Shown here in pieces: positions 52,064 through 61,916 of a stretch of DNA of 64,000 nt; the first letter of the stretch is position 1, and every line of letters begins with the position of its first letter. Location of the stretch: the NCBI GenBank assembly GCA_034509425.1, contig JAVTVJ010000220.1, positions 2,418,001 through 2,482,000 on the forward strand, given 5' to 3'. The translations under genes were made by a program, and so were the position numbers. The notes under the pieces were generated by a model. That model was not told where the DNA came from. It made no database searches and was given only the letters and a program-made list of their open reading frames with translations. Source of the DNA: Eopsaltria australis. Taxonomy: Eukaryota; Chordata; Aves; Passeriformes; Petroicidae.

Positions 52064-54565
52064 CCAGTACAGCTTCTGCTGTGTTTACCGTGTGTGATTT
52101 TTTTTTTTCTTGAAAAATTTACTCTTCATTTTAGAGAGATGGTTTGAAGGGCAAGGGCTGTAGTTGATTTTAGGGGAAAGACAGCCTGTAGGGTGGGTTG
52201 GTCGTGCTCCCATGCAGTTTTCCCATGCTCACATGAAAGCTGGAGTTTGTCCTCCTTGCAGCTCGAGAGCCAAGGGAGCTGCTGGGATCTTGATGGGGAT
52301 GACTCAAATGACCTCAAATATTCAGGAAGCCAAGAGTGGTGGGAGTTGCCAGGGGTCCTGTTTGCCTTTGAGAAAACACCAAGGATTTTGGGGTTGCCCC
52401 TGCTGTAACAGAGAACATAGCAGAGGTAAATTATCACATGGATGAAAGATGCTTGGGAGAAAATGAGGACAGAGGAGCAGCTCGGAGTGCAGAGAGGATG
52501 CTGTAATTGCAAATCTAATTGCAACAACATGCAAAGCTCAAACCAATACCTTCACTAAATGCTGTCATTATGTTCTCTTCTGTGCTCCAGAAAGTGATTT
52601 GGCTGTAAATGGGGAGTGGAATTCATCTCCTGAGCAGAAGCAGTTTGCCTTGTGGAGAGTGCACTGGGCAGACTGGGTGATGTCTGTGGGTACTGGAGGG
52701 GGAAGAGGAGGATGGAGAGGTCCTGTCCTGCTGCCTCTCTGCTAAACAAATTCATTACAAGGCAGGTGTGACTGCATTTGGGTTTTCTTCTTCTTTTCCA
52801 GTAACATTAAAGTATTTCCTTTCACATGTCTGTAGATGAATAATTCTAAACTTTGACAAAACTGTTTCCCAGGAAAAATATTTCTCTTCAGTCACTCTGG
52901 GTTAGGACTTGGTAATAGCTGTTGGTACTATTTGTGTTAAAACCTGTTTTTCTTTATAATTTTATTAACTCAGTTCCTGTGGCCCCAGGCTGTCCTTCAG
53001 TCTTGGGGTCCTTTTACCTGCTGACCAACCCAGCTATCTTGGCTGACCTTTCAGTCCATGCCGTGCTCTGAACATGCTGTACCTCTGGCTGTGCCCCCAG
53101 TCTTGTTGTCACACCTTGAATTTGAAAGTTCCTTCCCTTCCCACATGGACACTTGCTATCCACGTTCAGACTTTGACCTTTAGATTTGGAAGGAGGAGAT
53201 AACCTTTGGATCCAGGCTGAGCTGGGTGGTTAGTGGTCACCTTCACCATACAAAATACAGCCTTTTGCATTTTGGGGTGTGGGGAAAAGGACCTTTTTTC
53301 CTGCCCCAACAATTCCTGATTTCCCCAAGTAAAAGTTTCCAGTGTAGCTGAGCTGGGTTTATGAAGTGCTGCACTGGCCCAGGCTGGATGTGAATGTACA
53401 GCCCAGTGATCTTCTGATTCTACTTTGTCTGTGATGGCAGAATTCCAGGAAGGAGCTGGTTTGTCCAGGGTGCTCCTGCATTTCTGTAGCAGGGCAGGTA
53501 GCAAACTTCAGCAGTGAAAAGCAGAACTGTCATGTTTCCTTGGGGTTTTGGCTCTTTGGGTTTATTCCAGGGGCCTGTGCTGCTCTGACCCTGTTCTGTA
53601 GCCTTGTAAGCATCAAGGTTCTTCCATGCAGTAGAAAGATGAAAGTTCATCAGCTGCTAATCCCTGTGTGCATATTGCAGTGTGACCCATCACCTCCTTA
53701 AACACACCTGACTTCTTTAAGTTTTGCTTTTGTCCCCATTCTTCTTTTGTCAGTGCCTTGGAGGGAGGCATTGGGTGCTGTCTGAAGCTGGGAATGCATT
53801 AGGAATATTTCAGCCAGGAGCCCACACAAAAAGTTTTACGTTTAGCTCCGAGCCCAAGCCTTATAGTGGGGAAGCTGCTCTCAGGGAGGGGAGAAAGGAT
53901 CCTTCTGTTTGTTTTTCTCTGCAAATGCCTGGTTATAATTGCCAGCAGATAGAGAAGTGAGCCAAACACATTGTCTGCCAGACATTAACCTCTGCAAGAA
54001 TGTTCGTTACAAGCACTGAGTGTTGCAGCATCTAACGAGTGATAAGTCACACACCATTTTGAGGATATTTGCTCTCAGCCACTTTGTTCGATGTCAAGTC
54101 TGTTTCATTTCTGTTGTGACAATTCTGTTCTTTCTTTGCTGAGGCTCTGGCAGCAAAAATGTCAAGCACAACACAAAATATTTAGCTGAGGAAACCCATT
54201 CAGCCATGTTGAATTAGAAGAGTGTCTCCAGGAAGAAGGCAGGCTCTGTTTTCAGTTGCCATCTGCTTGTTAGAGTGTCTGCATGTTGCTTTCCTGCAAA
54301 GGATGTGGGGTTTTATAGACACAAGACAGTCTAATTTTTCAGTCTTCACAGCAGCAACATTTATTTTATTAGAACTGTGTGTTCATCTGTGCCTTGATGC
54401 TGATATGAGGATGATGAGTGCACATCCATCAGAGTTGAGTTGCCGCTTAAAAGAACTGTGGACAAAAATGTTAAAGGCTCTCAGAGCACGGTCAGGGGCT
54501 TCATCCCTGAGTGTTTTTGCTGTTGTTCATGGCAGGGAGTGTGGTGAGGGGCTTTATCCTTAAAA

Positions 54566-54585
54566 TGCTTTGCTGTTCCTGGCAG
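54566..54585 (+). other. MAD1L1: Splice acceptor of the second exon
   Basis: A moderately pyrimidine-rich tract (tgctttgctgttcctgg) leads to CAG at 54583-54585, placing the exon start exactly at the codon for Glu of the conserved ERDGM peptide. Confidence 0.9.
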
Positions 54586-54726
54586 GAGCGCGACGGGATG
54601 CGGGCGATCCTGGAGTCGTACGACAGCGAGCTGACCCCGGCGGAGCACTCGCCGCAGCTGAGCCGCCGCATGCGCGAGGCCGAGGACATGGTGCAGAAAC
54701 TGCACGCCCACAACACTGAGCTGGAG
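54586..54726 (+). CDS. MAD1L1: MAD1L1 internal coding exon (central coiled coil)
   Basis: Forty-seven codons in phase 0 on both sides encode MAD1 coiled coil. The peptide holds the segments [36 protein letters not shown] and ends HNTELE, closely matching what I recall of human MAD1 residues about 407-453. It follows the exon at 13701-13845 directly, giving LLTK-ERDGM across the junction. MAD1 acts in the spindle checkpoint by holding MAD2 at unattached kinetochores. This segment is structural coiled coil ahead of the Mad2-binding motif and the C-terminal RWD domain. The exon is very GC-rich with 18 CpGs in 141 bp, unlike the neighbouring intron and the other exon, and open frames on the minus strand here are shadows of that bias. 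The donor GTAATG is weak, and an in-frame alternative lies 39 nt downstream. Confidence 0.97.
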
Positions 54727-54732
54727 GTAATG
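54727..54732 (+). other. MAD1L1: Splice donor of the second exon (weak)
   Basis: GAG is followed by GTAATG. The exon side is ideal but +5 is T instead of G. The next residues expected in MAD1 (Ala-Gln-Leu) are not encoded in the following bases, which supports this as the exon end. Confidence 0.85.
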
Positions 54733-54765
54733 AAGCATCCAATAAATCCTGCTCTAACCCCAGGG

Positions 54766-54771
54766 GTGAGG
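54766..54771 (+). other. MAD1L1: Possible alternative donor, in frame
   Basis: GGG followed by GTGAGG lies exactly 39 nt past the normal donor with no stop between. Its use would add 13 residues ([13 protein letters not shown]) and keep phase 0. No transcript evidence is available here. Confidence 0.3.
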
Positions 54772-57700
54772 GAGTTGAGAACTCTAAGATTGAGCTGCCT
54801 GGTGGCGGGATCTGCTCTTGCAGGAGCCAGATCTGCCATGTTCGCACTCCGAAATTCCAGGATCAATAAGAGCCACAAGTTATTGTACTGCAGATGGAGC
54901 TAGCAGAAGCCAAGAATAATCATCTTTGGGTGTGCTGAGTGTGCTGTGCTGCACTGTGTGGCTGGAGGGAAAACCACTCCCTGTGATAGAAGGGCTGTGG
55001 TGAAGGGGTAGCAGGTGTGGGGTCTTGTCTGTGGTGTAGTCAAAGTGATTCACTCTATCCCATGTGTTATCAGGGCTCTGCTGTACACTGGGTGAGCAAC
55101 TCGTATTTACAACAGCTTTACTTAAGAAGTAAAGTACGTGTCTGCTGGAAATTCTTCACTTCTTGGCATCAGGCCTGAAAACCCCAGATTACTGCTCACT
55201 ATTAAATACTTTTTTTCTAGGTTTTCTCTAAGAAGGGAAACATTCTGTCCAAAGATAGAAGTATTTCTTGAAGGAATTTTTTTACTCTCCTTAGTTCTCT
55301 TTTTGAAAGCTTGGAATCTGAAATGTAACTGTGGTGAGCTGAATGTTAACCTGCATTGGCCAAATTGTTCCTGTCTTCTGCTGTGCTTAGTGGAATGGGC
55401 TTTGTGGTGATGAGTTGAAATATTTGGAATATGTCTGTGATCTTAAAGCTTGGCAGTTTTATTTCATTAGGCTTTACAATAGTCATATGTATGTGAGTTT
55501 TTCTTCATGTCTAATTCCATCATCGTGTAGATTTAGATGCTATAACCCAAATGGAGTAGACTGGTAGAAATTGTTCCTTGGGTTCATGCTCAAGCCTCAG
55601 AGTGAACTGTCTCACTCTGCACAACACTCTGCTCTTTCTGGCATCTTTAAAAATGCTCTTTCCTTGTGTTGGGAGATGGGGACTTATTTCAGGCAACGCT
55701 GGCTCCAGTGATCTTTAAACCCTTAGAACAGCACAGTGTGGTGTAGCTCAGTGTCCTGGTATAGATCCATTGCATTGCTGTTTCTCAGAAAATGAATTCT
55801 GCAAAGTTTTGGGCAAGCTGATAGAGAAGTTAGCTAGGAACACCAGATAAAATGGAAATTTGCCTGAATTCATCTGCCTCAGAATGTTTCTCTGTTTTGT
55901 CTTTTGAACACTCTATTGCTTCCCAGCAGACAGAGCAGGATTCAATGATGCTGACATAAAGGGATGGGTGGCTATTTTATCCTGCTTCCTTAGTTGTTCC
56001 CAGCAGTGGCTCTAGGTTGTTCCAGGGAGATTTTCTGAATTGTTTCCTTGAATATATCAGGTGTGCTGTGTTGTCTTCAGGCAATAGCAAAGTTATCTTT
56101 TCTTCTTCAGATGAAAGCATGGAGGAGTGTGGGAACCATTTGGTTGTACCCCTTTAATTATTTATAGAGAACAAATTTTAAGTTTGTTTTTGTGGCTATG
56201 GATTAAGGGCTACATGGAAAATTTCAGAAAGGAGCTGTGTTCTCTGGAGGTTTGTTGTGTGTGATGTCAACCTCTAAGCCTTTCAAAGACTTTGCTAGAA
56301 GCAGGATTCAAAGACCTGATATTTTCTTCCCTAAGTAAAATTTTATGCTTCAGTTTGATTGTGTTTGCCTTTCTGACTGCAGTGCTGGCTGCTGAATCCC
56401 ATCTGTTCTGAAATTTTGGGGGAAAGTGTTTTGTTCCAGTAAAAGTTGGAAAACTGGGAAGGGAAATTGAGGTACAGGCAGGACCCCTGGTGCTTCATCA
56501 TCAGGAGCAGCAGCTGCAATCAGCTGCCAGTAGATCAAAGCTGCTGAGATGGTCGATGGCAGCTATTAATAACTCCAGACTTAATGCTCTGCACCCTCCC
56601 AGCTCTGCTGAGCCTCCCCATGAGGGTTGGAAATGTTGACACCTGCATGACTCAGCTCACAAACAGAGGAGACTGCTGGGATGAGGCACCTTGGAGCCTC
56701 AGGTGTTTGAGCCTCTGTAGGGGGGTGAGGAGGGAAGGAAAAGGCAACTTCATAAATCAGTGTGGCAGAAAGGTTGGAGCATCCTGGGAGCCTCTGGTGT
56801 GGATGGACAGAGCAGCAACCTCAGCCCACTTCACCCATTTCTCTCTGACTAGCAGAGCCTATTGAACAGCAGACTGAGACTCTCACTGACTCCTCAATGA
56901 GTCAGGAAGTTCAAGTGAAGCTTGGATTGAGGATTGTAGTAATTGCTGGCTGCAAATGAGACCTGTAAACTCCAACAAACTCCAACTTATTTCAGAATTT
57001 AAAAAAATAATAAATCAACTCCCATAATTCTTTTATTATAAGGCATTTACAAATATAGATATATTCCTGAAGAAATCACATGTTATACTTCCACCTGGCA
57101 GCTGGAGAGGAGCATAGGAGAGGTCACCTGGGAGCAGCAAAGCAACCAGTGCACAGCTACTCCAGACAGATCCAGGGGAGGCCTGGGGTGGCTGCAGAGA
57201 GGGACAGTGATGGATCCGAGCTGAAAAGGCCTGGCTGACAGTTTTTGGAAGGCTGGGATGGTTCAAGGTCACCAGTTAGCAGGGGATGTGCTGCTGTGGG
57301 TACCCACAGTGATGGCCACGGAGGGGAGGCAGTGGGGGACAGTCCCTGTGTGCTCCATCTCTGCTGGGGAGGTTCCAGGTATCACTTGTGTTCCAGGAGC
57401 TTTGGGAGTTTACAAAAGTCCTTGAAGACTCTGAGGTAGATGAATTCTCCTGCATTACATTTTGTGGCTTCTGTCCTTCAGCTTTGTTCATAAATATTAA
57501 CATTTGCATGAACCATGTCTGTCTTCTCTGACTTTTTATCATAGTTTTTTTCCCTTTTTTCTTTTTTAAATTTTTGCTACAAAGTACTTAATTTAACAAA
57601 ATCTCTTTCTGTGCTCCCTGGAAGAGAATCCCTTAATAGTTTCTTTTTTCTTGTTTGTTCTGGATGACTAAATCTGTTACCAGAAACACCAGCTCTGACA

Positions 57701-58539
57701 AACCATAGAGGGGGAAAAAGGGATGTTCTTAACAGGGGTTTTTCCTTACTCTGGAAAGGGAGATTTCCCCATGATTTCAGCAGCAATCAGGAAGCTGTGG
57801 GGAAGATGGAGTGATAGAAATAATACAGGAAAAGAGGAGGGAAGCTGTGTGGGACTGGGAAGCTTTTGGGCTGAGGCAACAGCTTTTAACTCATTAGGGA
57901 GATGAGGTCTCTGGTAAATCCTTTGCTGGGTTTGCAGATGGAAGTGGGAATCTGCTAAAATGAGCACAGGGAATGTGAGAGGAGTGTGCAAGCTCTGGAG
58001 GGGGCTGTGTGTGAAGATGGAGTTAGGGGCTACAGGGAGCTGTGTGCCCCAGCCCTTGCTGGGCAGGAGAGCTGCTGGGAGCACTGCACTGCCTGCATCA
58101 GACATCACCTGCATTACAGGCACCTTCCAGAAACTGGGATACAGCAGGAAGCTTTGATCCCACATCATTTCACAGGTGATGCTGCAGAAGAACCACTCCT
58201 GTCAGAGCCTGATGGGGCAGAGGACTTGAAGGCAAAGAAAGGCTGATGGGAAACTTTGTTAATCCCCTTCACTGATGATGGATGAGAAAAGCTGGATCTG
58301 TAATGCATGGACATGCAAACACATGGACAAGCAGTTATTTTCTCCTCCCCAGAACTTCCTGTCCCCGGCTCAACCTCCCCACTCCACAGGGCTGCTGTGG
58401 CTGGAGGGGTTCAAGGAAGCATTTTACAGAGTGCTGGATGTAAAGCATGGAGAGATGCAAAGAAAAATGTCATCTGAAATGGTGGCTGGAAAAGCCAGCA
58501 GGCTGTGTCAGCCCATTTCACGTGGTTAATGAAGTGTCA

Positions 58540-59340
58540 CTCACCATCTTTTTAAAAGTATGTTTTGGAACTGGAGAGGGAATGAGTTTGTCACTGGCCA
58601 GCCTGTTATAAGTACTTTACCAGAATTGTAACTGTATTTCTATGGCAGGGTGAATTTTTCAGATACTGGTGATATTAATAGTTTTCTTGCCAATCTTGGT
58701 TAACTTTTACCACCTTAGCTCTCATTACTTCTTATTTCAAGCTAAATATGACAAAACAAGAAGCTTCTATGCACGCAGCAGCCACTGTGAAAAAGCTTTG
58801 ATGTGGAGTTTAGTGTTTGAAAAGTTAAATCCAGCTGCACAAAAGGGAGATAATCATAAATATAACTGCATTAATAGTGATTTTATTACAACACTCCTGG
58901 CTCCATACGAAACTTTAATGAAGAGAGATTTGCAAGGAAGCCTCATGCTGACACCTTCAATGGTCTCCAGCATCTTTTACATTGAGAGATTTCCCCTGTC
59001 TGTGAGCACCATATGTACTCTAATCAGTTCATTGTGAGCCTGACAGTTTCAGCACATGAAATGCCATATGTTCTGTGGTTTTGTTCCATCGTGGGCATTA
59101 CTGGTGACCTCAAAACTCATTGACCAAATATTGTCACGTTATCTGCTCCTGATAACTGCAGTGCATCTGCTGATGGTGAAACCTGCCTGTTGCTGATTCT
59201 GTGGTGTTAAGTCACCAATCTGCTCCTTGTGAAGGGGCTTTGCTCAGCAGCCACCCCAGTGCTTAAAGCGCTTAAATTTTACGGTGAATGCATTAAAATG
59301 TTAATTTGAGCAGCTAACAGTTCTTGCTTGTCTTTCACTC
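58540..59340. promoter_or_regulatory. Candidate conserved block
   Basis: An AT-rich stretch with many homeodomain-type words (gatattaatag at about 58671, gcattaatagtg at about 58869, ctctaatcag at about 59018) is followed by a second part near 59255-59320 with the direct repeat gcttaaa-gc-gcttaaa and gcattaaaatgttaattt. A 122-codon open frame at 58669-59037 on the + strand matches no family I recognise and has no clear splice borders. I favour a regulatory element or plain intron over coding. Confidence 0.22.
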
Positions 59341-60163
59341 AGCTTCCCCCATCAGCACTTTTCCACATTTTTTGCCACCTTTTTTTTCCCCCTTTTTGAT
59401 CCACACTTTGTGTTTATCCTGCTCCTTTGCCATATTTCCTCTCCCCCTCAAAGGTAGGTCGCTCCTTTACACAGCAGAAGGGGTTTCTGTGGTGATGGGA
59501 ACTTTACAGAGACGTTTCCTCCCATCTGTGCAAGGTACAGAGGAGTTTGTTTTAATTTTCAGGTTTCTCCTGCCTACTTTCTCTACTTCTCTGCTGCCAT
59601 CCAACCTTGTTCTGCTCAGTGACAACTTTAAGAAGCAGTGAGATGATTACTCTGCTCACTTTGGATGTCCATGAGGACGAAATAGGAATCACTAGAGCTT
59701 TCCTGCCACTCCAGAATGGCATTTGTTTCACTTGCCCAGACTTCTGCTGTCACTGTAGCATCTTATCTGTGGCTTGTGGGAGAAAACAGGCTCTCTCTGG
59801 AGATGTGCTGAGATGCTCCAGGCATCAGCTCCCACTGATTGCTGAAGCAGTCACACGGCTGAACATTATCTTCAGACAAAGCAAACACCTTGTTGAAATA
59901 GCACCTTGAACCCGAATGCTTTGGCATCTCCTGGCAGACTCAAGCCTTCCCAGGAGCCACCAAGGTCCTTTGCATTTGTTTCTGTTTGCTAAAGGAGAGC
60001 AGGTCAGGCCTGTGTTCTCTGGCAGCCCTGCACAATGGATTATCTTGGGTTCTCTGTTTTTTCACGTGTTTCATCTTCCTTCAGATCTGAGTGACCTTAT
60101 TGAGTCAGTGAGTCATTAGTTTCCTCCCCTCCCTTTTCCACCTGCCAGTGGCTGTGTTTTGGG

Positions 60164-60245
60164 AGAATAATCATCATATAAATGAGGAAGTCAAGTCACC
60201 AAGAGGTTTAATGATTTGTTAAAGGTGACAGTCCCTGCCCTGTGG
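60164..60245 (-). mobile_element. MIR-type ancient SINE fragment
   Basis: This is antisense MIR core in order: 'ataatcatcatataaatgagg', then 'aagtcaagtcaccaagaggtt', then 'taatgatttgttaaaggtga' and 'cagtccctgcc'. It parallels the consensus 'acagatgaggaaactgaggc', 'acagagaggttaagtaactt', 'gcccaaggtcacacagc'. It is one of the better MIR matches in the window. Judged from memory without alignment. Confidence 0.55.
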
Positions 60246-61895
60246 ATGGACAATGCCTCTTAAAACTATGATATTGCAGCAGATCCTGTCTCTGTGTAGC
60301 TGAGACTTTTCATTTGGTCAAACCAGATTCTAAAACTCAGTTGCTCTTAATTTTTTTGAGGAGATTCCTCATTTTGGATCTGTCCTGAAAGTCAGTAATG
60401 GATCAAGAGAAGCAGTCCATGGCACTTCCTTACTCTGGAGATATTCTGTACAAGCCAGAATTGTTTCCACTACAGGGAGATTTTTGCAGCTATTTTTAGT
60501 GTGTGGATGCTCTGACAGTTTAAGAATGGCTTTAAGTCAGCAGTTCCCAGGGACCACAGCTAACTGGAAGCAACCTCCATCATTCTCAGGAATAAGAATG
60601 TCCTGTCACCAACTTGCATAGGGGGAATCATTAACTAAGACAACTTCTCTAGCCTGTGCAAAGCTGCCTTATGGACAAGCCCCCAGAAAAATACCCCCAG
60701 CTGCAAACCAACCAGCAGCCTCAAGGACACTTTCACCTCTTGGCTGCACATTGAAGTGCAGGGAACAGAAAAGCATTTTCCAGCTCTGCAGCTCTCTTGT
60801 GCTTCAAGTGCAGCAAGGACAGGGGTAGACAATTGTCACTGCTATCAGCTCTTGCTGAAAGTCACACCCCTGGTGCAGATGCAGCCAGTGACACTCTGCC
60901 CCTTGTTCTCTTGCTGGGTCACATCTTGACTCTCTCATGTGAGGATGTGCAGTAATGATGAATATAAACAATCACCTGTGTTAGCAGTGCAGGGAATTCA
61001 GGGTGGACTCAGCTGTCTGAGTGCTTCAAGCCTGCAGGAAGCACACCCCGCCTTAGGTGAGACTGTGCTGATATCACCATTCTGCTGTCCAGGTTTGATG
61101 CTCAGAGGACGTGGGAATGCTCCTGTACTCAGGCTCTAAGTACTCACTTCAGCCCAGGCAGATTGATAGATGCCAGCAACAGAAAGATCCTCCCTTCTTC
61201 CCAACAATGCTCCACTTAAAACGCTCTTGGTATTAACAAATCCTCCTGTAGCCTCTTCTGGTGATGTTATGAATAACCAAGCACAAAGGAGGCTTGACCT
61301 AAGGAATTTGGATTAGCTTCAGATGTCCCTGCCTATAGGAAACATGAGAAACAGATGAACTGTGTCTAAATTCCTACAGAAGATTTAAAATTGGGCTCTT
61401 TCTTAGTGCTGTGTTGGAAAGAGCCGATAAGTGAGGTGCAGTTATGAGTCATATTTACCACAATAGAACAGGGGAGAGTGTTCCTGCTACGCTGGGAGCT
61501 TTAAAATGCTTTACACTGGAGAGCCTGCATGCCTGTGCTGAGAGATACAAGCTCTGCAATTAGATGTCTTTGGGTGGAGGAGGAAGCAGGAATGTGTTTG
61601 AAGTGGGAGCAGTGGCCCCATCCACAGCAAAGGCTGTAAAAGAGCTGCTCCTGTGCAATGTGGTGCAAATCCCCTCCTGCTACCGGGCACAGGCAGAGCA
61701 GTGATGACATGCACAGGCAGAAGATGGAAAAAGGCAAATTAGGCATCTTAGGGGAATGGATTAGGAACAGATAGCTCCTAGCTTTTCAGAGGGAAGGCTT
61801 TGAAAGAGTAGAAGGATGCTCTTACATTGGTCTCCATCACTTGCTGCTGCAGGCAGTGTGGAGGAATGGATGGGAGGCAGTAGAGAGGTTCCTGG

Positions 61896-61916
61896 GCAAG
61901 TTCTTCTAGAACTTGC
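61896..61916. repeat. Perfect short hairpin containing a heat-shock-type element
   Basis: The arms GCAAGTTCT (61896-61904) and AGAACTTGC (61908-61916) flank a 3-nt loop. The centre contains TTCTAGAA (61904-61911), the two-unit heat-shock-element core nTTCnnGAAn. A chance palindrome is the default explanation. Confidence 0.6.

Larger units (their letters stand above)
13846..54585 (+). other. MAD1L1: MAD1L1 intron, 40,740 bp, complete
   Basis: This intron separates the two visible exons and is bounded by GTGAGT and CAG. Long introns are characteristic of this gene in vertebrates. Recognised contents are listed separately: one CR1 fragment, three MIR-type fragments, simple repeats, and motif-rich blocks near 18.1-18.5, 26.9, 36.7-37.1, 39.6-40.9, 47.0-47.5 and 50.2-50.5 kb. 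Between them (about 13.9-18.1, 18.5-26.8, 27.6-35.5, 35.7-36.7, 37.1-38.3, 41.0-47.0, 47.5-50.1 and 50.6-54.5 kb) I see only unremarkable intron with T-runs, A-runs and occasional GC-richer patches. Open frames up to about 150 codons occur on both strands, overlap one another, lack recognisable domains, and are treated as chance. No tRNA, rRNA or other structured RNA gene was recognised. Confidence 0.93.

Noticed and set aside
54481..54878. Minus-strand open frames over the second MAD1L1 exon
   Set aside because: These are shadows produced by the very GC-rich coding exon on the + strand.
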